From: Planctomycetota bacterium
Lineage (GTDB): Bacteria > Planctomycetota > UBA1135 > UBA2386
Assembly (NCBI GenBank): GCA_027621295.1
Contig: JAQCBR010000013.1
Coordinates: 1-51,642, forward strand
Length of the DNA: 51,642 nt
Direction of reading: 5' to 3'
Shown here: positions 41,068 to 49,676 of the stretch, one piece after another
Position numbering within the stretch: position 1 is the stretch's first letter
Layout: each line of letters opens with the position of its first letter
The notes under the pieces: model-generated
The model's input: only the letters and a program-made list of their open reading frames with translations
Database searches by the model: none
What the model was told of the DNA's origin: nothing
Program-made: the position numbers and the translations under genes

Positions 41068-43896
41068 TCAGAGGGAGCGGAGGAACGCGACCACGGCAGC
41101 GCGGTCGGCGGCCGTCAGGCTACGGAAAGCCTGCTTCGCGGTCTCGCCTTCGCCGCCGTGCCAGAGGATCGCTTCTTCGAGCGTCCGGGCCCGACCGTCG
41201 TGGAGGTAGGCCTCGCCGCCCGCGACGTCGGCCGTGTGGCCGATGCCCCAGAGCGGCGTGGTGCGCCACTCGGAGCCGGTCGCGTCGCCGTCGCCCATGT
41301 TGTCCGCGAGGCCCGGCCCCATGTCGTGGAGCAGGAGGTCGGTGTAGGGACGGATCGTCTGGCCGCGGAGTTCGCCGTAGGGGTGAGTGGTGCCGGTCCG
41401 GAGCTCCGGGACGTGGCAGGCGACACATCCCATCGAGGCGAACACCTGCTCGCCGCGCAGCGCGGCCGCGTCGGTCAAGCTCCGCCGTGCGGGAACGCCG
41501 AGAAGCGCCGCGTAGCGGGCCATGCGGTCGAGCTCGGTCGGCGTGACCTCGGCGGGGCTCGGGGACGTCTCGCCGTCGAGCACGGGCATCAGGTCGGAGG
41601 CGATGCCCATGTCGTGGTTGAGGGCCGTGGCGACCTGGTCGATGACCGACGCGCGCTGGGCCTTGGTGCCGATGCGTCCGGCCTTGGGCTGGACGCTGGC
41701 CAGCTCGGTCGCGGTCGCGAGGCGTCCGGAGATTCCGTCGCTGTCCGCATCACACGGGTCGTGGCGGACCAGCAGCGTGGCCTCGTCGATCGCCTCGAGG
41801 AGGCCCGTGCCGATCAGCGGCGGGGCGTTGCGGACCGAGAAGAACTGCGGGTTCGCACCCTCGAACACGTAGCGCGGCGCGCGGAGTTCGTAGGTCGTGC
41901 CGTCGGCGTAGGTGCCGGGGAACAGGTCGTAGCCGTCGAGGCGCGCGAGGCCCTCGGAGTTGGCGCCTCCACCCCCTCCTCCGCCACCGCCGCCCTGCGG
42001 CAGCGACGAGACGCGGAACCAGTTGAGGTTGAAGCCCCCGACGTTCGCGTTGAGGCCGAAGACGTGCGAGCCGGCGGTCATGAACACGTCGGTCGTGACC
42101 GTCTGCCAGGTCTGGGCACCACCCGTCGCCGGGATCGGGATGCGGCTGTGGATGATCGCGCCGCCGGACTCCTCGAACGCGAGGATGCCGCCGCTCGATG
42201 CACTCGCGACCCGTAGCTCGACGCGGTAGAGCGCGTCGGCCGGCAGCGTGACCGGCTGGTTCGCGAAGGACATCCAGTCGCGGGTGTCGATCGACGTGAC
42301 GTTCAGCCCGCCCCCGACGTCCTGCGTGGGTTCGGTCTGCACGCCGCTCATCGCGACGTAGGACTCGGCCTCGATGCGGGTGTCCACGCCGCCCGAGCCC
42401 GAGCCTGAGCCCATGCTCGGCTGCAGGACTTCCCCGAGCGTTGGGTGGGGCGTGCCGCGCGCGTCGGTGCCGACGCGGACGACGGCGCGGGTCAGCGGCT
42501 CGCCGACGGCAGGCGGCAGCGAACGGCCGTTGCCGACGTGGCAGGCGACGCAGCTCGCCGCGATGAACTTCGGACCGAGTTGGCCCGCGTGCGCGGCGAA
42601 CGTCGGGTTGCCGGGCTCCGAGTGTGCGCCGGTGCTGAAGTCGGTGTGGTGCAGGCGACGGCCGAGCACGAACTCGTGGCCGCTCGCGGGCGCCACGTTG
42701 CCGGCCATCTGCTTGAAGCGGTGCTGCGGTTCGCCCGAGTAGTGGTAGGGCAGCGTGGTGTCGCCGCCGAGGCGGGCGACCGCCGGCAGCGGGAACGAGT
42801 CGAACGAGGCGGCCGCCCGCTGTGCGGGAGTGGTCGCCTCTTCCTTCGCCTTCGCGTACCAGGGCTGGACGCCCTCGCCGACCACGTAGAGGAACGCGGT
42901 CCCGTAGTAGTTCGCGCGTCCGTTGCGCGGCGCCGCCAGGAACTGGCTGAGCTCGACCTCCATCCGGTCGCCGACCTGCAGCGGCCGGTACTCGGGGATC
43001 TTCTGCGTGATCGTCGCCTCGTAGAGGTACTCGGTCTCGCCCGGGTAGCGCGTCGACGGGCTGGTCGAGATCAGCGTCACGCCGGTCCCCGGGGGCGTCG
43101 ACATGTTGTTGTGGTAGACGGCGACCGACGGCTGGTTCGCGTAGAAGGTCCGGAACTCGGCCGGGTTCAGCCGGTCGTGCGTCATGAACCGGAACCGGAC
43201 CGTGCTGCCGCCGCGGCCGACCGTGTCGACGATCTCGAGCTCGGCGATCCGCTGCTCCCAGTAGAAGGGCAGCCAGTGGTCGTACGCCCGGAACGGGATG
43301 CCGTTGACGATGTCCTCGCGCGCGTGGCGGTCGCGGGCGCGGTCGGCGAGGAAGGTCGTGCGTGAGGTCGGCGTGTCGACGACGACGTCGGGTTCCTTCG
43401 GGATGCCCGGCGGGTAGAGCGCGGTGATGCCGAGCTGTGATCCACAGCCCGTGGCGCCGACCGCGAGCTCGAGGTCGTTGTCGCTCCAGTAGAGCGACGC
43501 GGTGCCCAGGTCGATGTCGAAGGCCTGCACGTCGAAGGGCAGCGCCAGGAGGGCCGGGTCGTTCGGCAGCCGCAGCGTCAGCCCGGCGCCCGTCGGGGTC
43601 GGGGAGGCCCAGGGCGCGAGCGCGAGGATCTGGTTCGTCGCGATACGCACCGCACCGAAGGTCCGGAGCCCGGGGATCGGCCAGGCGCTGGTTCCGGCCG
43701 CGTGGCCGGTGATCGCGAACCAGCCGAGGTGGCCATTTGCCGCGCCGCCGTGGTCGACGCTGAGCTCGAGCGCCCGACCGAGCTGGGGCGGCTCGACCAT
43801 CGAGACGGTGCGGCCGGTCTGCGCCCGGGTGTCGCGGCATGCGGTGGCCCAACCGGCCAGCACGCAGAGAAGGACGCGGAGGCCGGGCCGTTGCAT
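41068..43896 (-). CDS. Di-haem oxidoreductase (DHOR family) with internal CBM6
   Basis: 942 aa from ATG 43896; the longer frame upstream is not coding-like. The export signal is RVLLCVLAGWATAC, with cleavage or lipidation near C. Two CxxCH sites, C449-V-A-C452-H453 and C824-V-A-C827-H828, belong to the di-haem oxidoreductase/peroxidase-like family (DUF1111). Between them lie a CBM6-like carbohydrate-binding domain (about 503-635, TRIEAESYVAMSGVQ) and a ten-glycine linker (about 634-643). The N-terminal 300 residues are beta-rich. Probably a periplasmic oxidase or electron carrier docked on polysaccharide. The electron donor and acceptor are unknown. Confidence 0.85.
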   Translation of the reverse strand: MQRPGLRVLLCVLAGWATACRDTRAQTGRTVSMVEPPQLGRALELSVDHGGAANGHLGWFAITGHAAGTSAWPIPGLRTFGAVRIATNQILALAPWASPTPTGAGLTLRLPNDPALLALPFDVQAFDIDLGTASLYWSDNDLELAVGATGCGSQLGITALYPPGIPKEPDVVVDTPTSRTTFLADRARDRHAREDIVNGIPFRAYDHWLPFYWEQRIAELEIVDTVGRGGSTVRFRFMTHDRLNPAEFRTFYANQPSVAVYHNNMSTPPGTGVTLISTSPSTRYPGETEYLYEATITQKIPEYRPLQVGDRMEVELSQFLAAPRNGRANYYGTAFLYVVGEGVQPWYAKAKEEATTPAQRAAASFDSFPLPAVARLGGDTTLPYHYSGEPQHRFKQMAGNVAPASGHEFVLGRRLHHTDFSTGAHSEPGNPTFAAHAGQLGPKFIAASCVACHVGNGRSLPPAVGEPLTRAVVRVGTDARGTPHPTLGEVLQPSMGSGSGSGGVDTRIEAESYVAMSGVQTEPTQDVGGGLNVTSIDTRDWMSFANQPVTLPADALYRVELRVASASSGGILAFEESGGAIIHSRIPIPATGGAQTWQTVTTDVFMTAGSHVFGLNANVGGFNLNWFRVSSLPQGGGGGGGGGGANSEGLARLDGYDLFPGTYADGTTYELRAPRYVFEGANPQFFSVRNAPPLIGTGLLEAIDEATLLVRHDPCDADSDGISGRLATATELASVQPKAGRIGTKAQRASVIDQVATALNHDMGIASDLMPVLDGETSPSPAEVTPTELDRMARYAALLGVPARRSLTDAAALRGEQVFASMGCVACHVPELRTGTTHPYGELRGQTIRPYTDLLLHDMGPGLADNMGDGDATGSEWRTTPLWGIGHTADVAGGEAYLHDGRARTLEEAILWHGGEGETAKQAFRSLTAADRAAVVAFLRSL

Positions 43897-44187
43897 GGGC
43901 CCACAGTGCTGCACCCCGTGGTCGACGGATAGTCCCGTTCCCGCGAACGTCGGAGATGTAACGCGGGGTGGCATCGGGCCATCCCCAAGCCGCCATGGCA
44001 TCGGAAGAGAGGGGAGTAGGCGATCGGGCGCCGCCGGGACCGGCGGCGGACACGGCTCACCCGAAGTCGCTCCCTCTGTCGGATTCAAAGGTAGGGGCTA
44101 TCAAGAGGATTGGCCAAGACGTTGGATGTTCCTGGCCGGTGCCGCCAGACTCGGGCAAACCGGCTCTCACCCACCGCGAAACCTGTC
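43897..44187. other. 291-bp divergent intergenic region
   Basis: Holds the 44029-44048 hairpin and TATCAA (44099-44104). The in-frame TTG 44110 allows a longer SulP N-terminus, but the third-position GC of 44110-44187 is low. On the minus strand CACTGT ends 6 nt before ATG 43896, a poor -10. Confidence 0.45.
44029..44048 (+). promoter_or_regulatory. Strong GC hairpin in SulP upstream region
   Basis: CGCCGCCGG and CCGGCGGCG, 9-bp arms with a 2-nt centre (8 pairs with a 4-nt loop in RNA), about 140 bp before the SulP start. Leader or operator function is possible. Confidence 0.4.
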
Positions 44188-45726
44188 TTGAACCCATCCC
44201 CCGAGCGCGGCTCGAAACTCCGCGGCGACCTCTTCGGCGGGATCACCGCCGGCATCATCGCGCTGCCCCTGGCGCTCGCCTTCGGGGTGTCGTCCGGGCT
44301 CGGCGCCGAGTACGGGCTCTACGGAGCGATCCTCGTCGGCTTCTTCGCGTCGCTCCTCGGTGGGACGGCCGTGCAGATCAGCGGGCCGACGGGGCCGATG
44401 ACCGTCGTCACTGCGGTTGCGGTCAAGGAACTGATCGCCGTCACGGGCAGCGTCGAGGGCGCGCTGCCGGCGCTGGTCGCGACGTTCGTGCTGGCCGGGC
44501 TGATGCAGGTCGGGATGGGGCTGACCGGGATCGGCGCGCTGATCAAGTTCATCCCCTACCCCGTGGTCTCGGGGTTCATGAGCGGCATCGGCGTCATCAT
44601 CGTGCTGCTGCAGCTCTTCCCCGCGATCGGCAAGGTCTCTCCCGCCGGCGGGCCGCTCGGGGTGGTGCAGGGGCTGGGGGCCTGGCCCGTCGACATGAAT
44701 GTCGCCGCCCTCGCGCTCACCGCCGGCACGATCGCGATCATCTACCTGCTGCCGAGGCTGACGAAGGCGGTGCCCAGCCCGCTCGTCGCGCTGCTCGCTC
44801 TCTCGGTCGTCGCCACGGGGCTCGGCCCGCAGGTCCCGGTCATCGGCGACATTCCGACCGGGTTCCCGACCCTGCACGCGACCAGCGTGTTCGGCGTCGA
44901 TCCGGCCCTCTCGATGACGGTGATCGAGTTCGCTGCGACGCTGGCCGCACTCGGCGCGATCGACTCGCTGCTGACCTCGGTCGTCGCGGACAACCTGACG
45001 GGGACGCGACACGACAGCAACCGCGAGCTGATCGGGCAGGGCATCGGCAACGCGGTCGCGGGGGCCTTCGCCGGTCTCCCGGGCGCCGGTGCGACCATGC
45101 GGACGGTGGTCAACGTCCAGGCTGGCGGCCGGACACGGCTTTCCGGAGCGGTCCACTCGCTGCTCCTGCTCGCCATCCTCCTCGGGCTCGGCGCGTACGC
45201 CGCCTACATCCCCAAGGCCGTTCTCGCCGGCATCCTGATCACCGTCGGCATCGGCATCCTCGACTTCCGGGGGCTCCGCCACGTCCGTCGCGTGCCGCGC
45301 GCGGATGCGGCGGTGATGATCTCGGTCCTCGTCGTGACGGTGTTCGTCGACCTCCTGGTCGCCGTCGGCATCGGCATGGTGATGGCGTCGGTGCTCTTCA
45401 TGCGGCGGATGGCGGAGATCGTCGAGGACGGGGTCGAGCTCGAGCGAGCCGCATGTGCGGAGCCCGATCGCGTTGCCGGCGAAGAGGAGCTTCCCGCAGG
45501 GTTCAGCGATCGCGTGCTCATCAAGACGATCCGCGGCCCGGTGTTCTTCGGCTTCGCCAAGGCGTTCCAGCAGCGCCTGCAGGAGCTTCCCGAAGTGGAC
45601 GTCGTGGTCCTACGGCTACGGCACGTGCCCTTCATCGACCAGACCGGCGTCTACGCGCTCGAGGAGGCGGTACGGGGTCTGCAGCAGCGCGGCGTCCGGA
45701 CGCTCGTCACCGGTCTGCGCGCGTAG
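44188..45726 (+). CDS. SulP-family anion transporter, STAS domain cut by in-frame TAG
   Basis: 512 aa from TTG 44188; TTG 44110 is an alternative. RGDLFGGITAGIIALPLALA, ISGPTGPMTVV and LGAIDSLLTSVVADNLTG are classic SulP (sulfate, bicarbonate or dicarboxylate permease) motifs, with 10-14 membrane helices. A cytoplasmic STAS domain begins near residue 425 (VLIKTIRGPVFFGFAKAF). TAG 45724-45726 ends the frame in the middle of STAS, right after TLVTGLRA, although the same frame continues coding-like for 45 codons. The transported anion is not decided. Transport could survive loss of the tail, but STAS-dependent folding or regulation may not. Confidence 0.82.
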   Translation: MNPSPERGSKLRGDLFGGITAGIIALPLALAFGVSSGLGAEYGLYGAILVGFFASLLGGTAVQISGPTGPMTVVTAVAVKELIAVTGSVEGALPALVATFVLAGLMQVGMGLTGIGALIKFIPYPVVSGFMSGIGVIIVLLQLFPAIGKVSPAGGPLGVVQGLGAWPVDMNVAALALTAGTIAIIYLLPRLTKAVPSPLVALLALSVVATGLGPQVPVIGDIPTGFPTLHATSVFGVDPALSMTVIEFAATLAALGAIDSLLTSVVADNLTGTRHDSNRELIGQGIGNAVAGAFAGLPGAGATMRTVVNVQAGGRTRLSGAVHSLLLLAILLGLGAYAAYIPKAVLAGILITVGIGILDFRGLRHVRRVPRADAAVMISVLVVTVFVDLLVAVGIGMVMASVLFMRRMAEIVEDGVELERAACAEPDRVAGEEELPAGFSDRVLIKTIRGPVFFGFAKAFQQRLQELPEVDVVVLRLRHVPFIDQTGVYALEEAVRGLQQRGVRTLVTGLRA

Positions 45727-45864
45727 CCCCACGACCTGCTGCGACGGCTGCGGGTGGTGCCCGACCTGATCGCGGAAGAGCAGGTCTTCGACAGTCTCTC
45801 CGACGCCCTCACCGGCCTCGGGGCGTCGACTGCGGAGCTGCGGTCGGCTGCTGTCAGCGCGTGA
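45727..45864 (+). pseudogene. Stranded C-terminal STAS segment after in-frame TAG
   Basis: 45 codons in the SulP frame after the TAG, ending at TGA 45862-45864. PHDLLRRLRVVPDLIAEEQV reads as the normal last helices of a SulP STAS domain, and third positions are G/C-rich as in coding sequence. Either a recent nonsense change (CAG to TAG would restore Q), a sequencing error, or readthrough. Confidence 0.7.
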
Positions 45865-47731
45865 CCGGGTCCGACTCCGGCGGCGCGTTCCCACCCGGCA
45901 CGAACCGGACGACGAGGCTCACCTCGCTCGACGCAGGGATCTCGACGTCGAACGCCAGCATCGACGTGCCGGGGTTGGCCGCATCGAAGTCCGCGGGCGG
46001 CGTCGCGGTGTCGACCCGCCGGAAGGTCGCTCCCGGCGGCGAGAGCAGCTGGACCGCGAGCTTCTCCCCGTCCTGGGTCAGCACCGCCTGCTTCTCACCG
46101 AGCTCCGCGACGTCCGCCCGTGTGATCATGCCCCAGCGCACCGTGTTCGCGCGGGCGCCGGCGACGAGCTCGTCCTGGACGGTCACCGAGCGGTCCGTGT
46201 GCAGCTCGAAGCGACGGCGAGCGGCGGCCAGCTGCCGAGCGTAGACCGGGCCGAGATCGACGGTCGTGTGGTCGTCGGTGGACTCGAGGATCGCGCCGAA
46301 GCCCGCGACCCGCTGCTTCTGTCCGTCCACGACCAGCGTGCTGTGCGAGAGGTTGTTGAGCCGGAACACGTCCCAGCGTTTTCCGCCCTGGCCGCGGTCC
46401 CAGAGCTGGATGCCGCGCGACTCGAGGCTGTGGTAGTTCTGCGACCCGAGGTCGATCGCCCAGCGGACGCCGTCGGCTTCGAGCACGAAGGAGCCGATGT
46501 CCATGTGTCCGTGGTTCGCGCTCGGTGAGCCCGCCTTGATCCCGAGGTAGAGGTCGTCGTCGCCCCAGCCGGTGCGGTGGGTCGCGATCGGTGTCGTTCC
46601 TGCGGCGACGAAGTGCCGCGGCGGATCATCCTCGTCGTCGCGGGCGTCCGGTGACCACAGCAGCAGAAAGGGCAGGAGCCGGTTGCGGTCGTCCGCGGCG
46701 GGGGCGTAGCGGCCGAGCAGCGCGCCCAGGTCGCGGCGCTGGGAGCGGAGCAGCCACGGCATTTCGCGCTCGCGCGCGAACCACGCGAGCGTCGGTGACA
46801 GGCTGCGGCCTTCACCGCCGTCCGAGTAGTTGAAGTAGAGGCCGGACGGTCCGGTCACGTGCAGCATGTAGTCCGACGACGCCAGGAAGCCCTCGGCGTC
46901 GCGGAGCCCGAAGTCCGTGCCGAGCGCCGAGCGCAGCGCCTCGATCAGCAGCACGTTGAAGCTGGTGCCGTACTCCCAGTAGCTCGGACCCTCGGGATAG
47001 GCGCCGTCCGGCGCGTATTCGCCCATCGCGCGCGGCAGGTTGTCGAGCGCGCGCGCCAAGATCTGCGCGGCGAGCTCCGGCTCGTGCTCGAGCACCGCGA
47101 GTGCGCCGAGCGTCAGGCCGCCGTGGCAGACGGGGTTCCAGTTGTTGTCGGTCTCGACCCACCAGCCGCCTTTCTGGGACGGACGCAGGCCGTTGTCGAT
47201 GATGCCCTTCCGGATGGTCGCGCGCCCGTCCGGCGTCAGCGCGTCGTAGAGCCAGTCGTAGCCGAGCGCGAGCGCTGCGGTCATCTCGGCGACGTCGAGG
47301 AAGTGGCTCGGGTTCCAGTCCGCGAAACCGGCCGCCGTCACCATCTCCAGCTCGGCGCGCGCCGCGTAGCGCTCGTCCCCGGTCATCCGGTGGAGGAACG
47401 CGAGTGCTGTCACGCGCTTGAGCACGGTGCGCGACACGCCGAGGAGGCGGCGGCCGACCTGGATGCGTTCCACGGGCTCGGCGCCGAGGGTCGCGTCGGC
47501 GCTGGCTGCGAGGTGGAGGTAGACCTGTTCGAGGTCCTGGTCCGCGCCCAGCCTCCTGCGGACCACGGCCTCGTCGCCCTCGGCCCACAGGAGCCGCGGG
47601 TGCGGGGCCCGGGCCGCGCGTGCGAGGAGGTCTGGAAGGGCCTCGGGTCCGGGCGGGGGGACGGTCGCACACGCGGTGACGCCGAACAACGCGAACGCCC
47701 ACGCGGCCCGGACTTGCTGCGGCTGCGCCAT
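45854..47731 (-). CDS. Heparinase II/III-like polysaccharide lyase, exported
   Basis: 625 aa from ATG 47731, where TAGACT lies 7 nt upstream. Signal sequence AAWAFALFGVTACATVPPPG, with C19 or C-A-T as a possible lipidation site. An alpha/alpha-toroid (about 40-370; DNNWNPVCHGGLTLGAL, GYDWLYDAL) is followed by the beta-sandwich lyase domain with ANHGHMDIGSFVLEADG near residue 410, typical of PF07940. It should cleave uronate-containing or related polysaccharide by beta-elimination in the periplasm. Its end overlaps the stranded SulP tail by 11 bp. Confidence 0.85.
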   Translation of the reverse strand: MAQPQQVRAAWAFALFGVTACATVPPPGPEALPDLLARAARAPHPRLLWAEGDEAVVRRRLGADQDLEQVYLHLAASADATLGAEPVERIQVGRRLLGVSRTVLKRVTALAFLHRMTGDERYAARAELEMVTAAGFADWNPSHFLDVAEMTAALALGYDWLYDALTPDGRATIRKGIIDNGLRPSQKGGWWVETDNNWNPVCHGGLTLGALAVLEHEPELAAQILARALDNLPRAMGEYAPDGAYPEGPSYWEYGTSFNVLLIEALRSALGTDFGLRDAEGFLASSDYMLHVTGPSGLYFNYSDGGEGRSLSPTLAWFAREREMPWLLRSQRRDLGALLGRYAPAADDRNRLLPFLLLWSPDARDDEDDPPRHFVAAGTTPIATHRTGWGDDDLYLGIKAGSPSANHGHMDIGSFVLEADGVRWAIDLGSQNYHSLESRGIQLWDRGQGGKRWDVFRLNNLSHSTLVVDGQKQRVAGFGAILESTDDHTTVDLGPVYARQLAAARRRFELHTDRSVTVQDELVAGARANTVRWGMITRADVAELGEKQAVLTQDGEKLAVQLLSPPGATFRRVDTATPPADFDAANPGTSMLAFDVEIPASSEVSLVVRFVPGGNAPPESDPVTR

Positions 47732-47738
47732 GGGCCGG

Positions 47739-47744
47739 AGTCTA
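47739..47744 (-). promoter_or_regulatory. Candidate leaderless -10 TAGACT
   Basis: On the minus strand it ends 7 nt before ATG 47731. Identical hexamer to 36795-36800. Confidence 0.55.
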
Positions 47745-47817
47745 TGCCCGAGGTCGCGCGGGGCGGAGCCGATCGGCGATTCCGGACGCTTCGGTGGAAC
47801 GCCCGCGCCGGGATCCG

Positions 47818-47823
47818 TAAGCG
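47818..47823 (+). promoter_or_regulatory. Weak leaderless -10 TAAGCG
   Basis: Ends 6 nt before ATG 47830. The final T of TAnnnT is missing, so weaker than the others. Confidence 0.35.
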
Positions 47824-47829
47824 GGGTGC

Positions 47830-49647
47830 ATGGGGCCCACGACCATTGCTCTCCATCGCCGTTCGCGGACCTTCCTCGCCGCCGCGGTCGCGCTGATGGC
47901 CCACGCGGGCACGACCGCGCAGCGCACCGAGAGCTGGACGCTCGAGGTCGGGGGCGTCGAGCGCACCGCGGTGGCGGTCCTGCCCGACGCGTCGCTCCGC
48001 GGGGCGGAGGACGCGACGCCGGCACCGCTGGTCTTCGCGTTCCACGGTCACGGTGGCCGTGCCCGCGGCTTCGCGCGGCGCTTCGCGATGCACGAGGCGT
48101 GGCCTGCGGCGATCGTGATCTACCCGCAGGGTCTGCCGACGCCGGGGATGACCGATCCGGAGGGGCGGCTCCCGGGTTGGGAGAATTATGCGGAGGACCA
48201 GGGCGGGCGCGACCTCGCGTTCTTCGACGCGCTGCTCGCCCGCGCGCGCGAGGTCGCCGTCGTCGACGACGCGCGGATCCACGTGACGGGCCACTCGAAC
48301 GGCGGTGGCTTCACCTACCTGCTGCTGAAGGAACGTGGCGCGGTGCTCGCGTCCGTGGCGCCGTCGGCTGCCGCGACGGGAAGGCGCAGCCTGTCTGGCC
48401 CGGGCGATGCGGGTGTGCCGGTCCTGCATGCCGGCGCGCCGGACGATCCGATCGTGAAGTGGGCGTGGCAGGACGCGACCGTGCAGATGCTGCGTCGGGC
48501 CCGCGGATGCGGCGACGCGGTCACGTGGGACGGAGACCCGCGCGTGCAGCGCTTCGCTGCGCCCGAGGGGGGCGACGTCCTGCTCTTCGAGCACGGGGGT
48601 GGGCATCGGCAGCACCCCGACTTCGCGCGGGTCGCGGCGGCGTTCTTCGCGGCCTACCCGCGCCGCGCGGCCGAGCCGGACGGCGGCATCGAGCCCGCTC
48701 CGCTCGCGCTGGAGCTCGGCGACGTGCGGCGCGTCTTCGACGGGGCGGAGCACCAGGCGTTCACGGACCTCGTGCGCTACGGCCCCAGGATGGTCCTCGT
48801 GTTCCGGGAAGCGTCCGCACACGTCGGTGGGAGCGAAGGCCGGGTCCGCGTGCTCGCGTCGACCGACGGCGTCGACTGGCAGACCCGCGCCCTGCTCACC
48901 GAGGACGGCATCGATCTGCGCGACCCCAAGGTCAGCGTGATGCCGACGGGCGAGCTGCTCGTGCTGATGGGGGGATCGCGGTACGTCGACGGCCGTCTGG
49001 TCGACCGGACGTCGAAGGTCCTGCGCTGGTCACCCGACGCGCCGCGCCGTTTCGAGATCGAGGACGCGGTGATCGACCCGTCCGTCGCGACGCCCACCGA
49101 CTGGCTGTGGCGCGTGACGTGGGTCGGAGACACCGGCTACGGAGTCGTCTACCAGCCGTCCGGCGAAGAGTGGCGGCAGCAGCTCGTGCGGACGACGGAC
49201 GGGCTCCGCTACGAGCACGTCGCGACGTGGCCGCTGACCGGGCGTCCGAGCGAGGCGACGATCCGCGCGCTCCCGGACGGTTCGCTGGTGGCCCTCGTCC
49301 GCAGGGACGGCGGGGACCGCACCGCTCGCATCGGTCGAGCCGCTCCGCCCTTCACGGACTGGGCCTTCGCCGAGCTCCCGGTCCACCTCGGAGGCCCCGA
49401 GCTCCTCGTCCTCGACGACGGGCGGATGCTCGCCGCCGGACGTCTGCACACGGATGAAGGGCCGCGCACGGCGATCGGCGAGGTGACGCTCGACGGCGGA
49501 TGGCGCGAGCTCTGCGTGCTCCCGTCCGGCGGCGACACGAGCTATCCGGGGATGCTCCTCGAAGGCGACCGCCTCCTCGTCTCGTACTACTCGAGCCACG
49601 AGGAGCGCACGTCGATCTACGTGGCGCGGCTCAGGCTCACGCGCTGA
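47830..49647 (+). CDS. Esterase (LpqC/feruloyl-esterase-like) fused to sialidase-like propeller
   Basis: 605 aa from ATG 47830, signal peptide ending near AGTTAQ. Residues 30-280 are an alpha/beta hydrolase of the polyhydroxybutyrate depolymerase/feruloyl esterase type: oxyanion-hole FHGHGG, nucleophile S156 in TGHSNGGGF, and the catalytic His probably in HGGGHRQHPD. Residues 300-605 read as a sialidase/BNR-like beta-propeller (RVLASTDGVDWQTRALLTED, ATIRALPDGSLVALVRRDGG). No clear sialidase catalytic arginine triad can be assigned, so the propeller may bind rather than cleave. Probably removes acyl groups from polysaccharide outside the cell. Confidence 0.8.
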   Translation: MGPTTIALHRRSRTFLAAAVALMAHAGTTAQRTESWTLEVGGVERTAVAVLPDASLRGAEDATPAPLVFAFHGHGGRARGFARRFAMHEAWPAAIVIYPQGLPTPGMTDPEGRLPGWENYAEDQGGRDLAFFDALLARAREVAVVDDARIHVTGHSNGGGFTYLLLKERGAVLASVAPSAAATGRRSLSGPGDAGVPVLHAGAPDDPIVKWAWQDATVQMLRRARGCGDAVTWDGDPRVQRFAAPEGGDVLLFEHGGGHRQHPDFARVAAAFFAAYPRRAAEPDGGIEPAPLALELGDVRRVFDGAEHQAFTDLVRYGPRMVLVFREASAHVGGSEGRVRVLASTDGVDWQTRALLTEDGIDLRDPKVSVMPTGELLVLMGGSRYVDGRLVDRTSKVLRWSPDAPRRFEIEDAVIDPSVATPTDWLWRVTWVGDTGYGVVYQPSGEEWRQQLVRTTDGLRYEHVATWPLTGRPSEATIRALPDGSLVALVRRDGGDRTARIGRAAPPFTDWAFAELPVHLGGPELLVLDDGRMLAAGRLHTDEGPRTAIGEVTLDGGWRELCVLPSGGDTSYPGMLLEGDRLLVSYYSSHEERTSIYVARLRLTR

Positions 49648-49676
49648 TCGGCGTCCGATCTGCGATGCTGTCCGGC

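Noticed and set aside
39153..41546. A 797-codon plus-strand frame over the sialate esterase
   Set aside because: Composition typical of antisense translation (repeated HVD/ERR/LDA blocks); no signal peptide or family motif.
41966..41998. CCN repeat tract as a microsatellite or phase-variable switch
   Set aside because: It encodes an in-frame polyglycine linker between two domains; the repeat is imperfect at third positions.
45724..45726. TAG as pyrrolysine codon
   Set aside because: Pyrrolysine use is confined to lineages with pyl genes, and a SulP STAS domain is not a known Pyl protein; nonsense change, error or readthrough is simpler.
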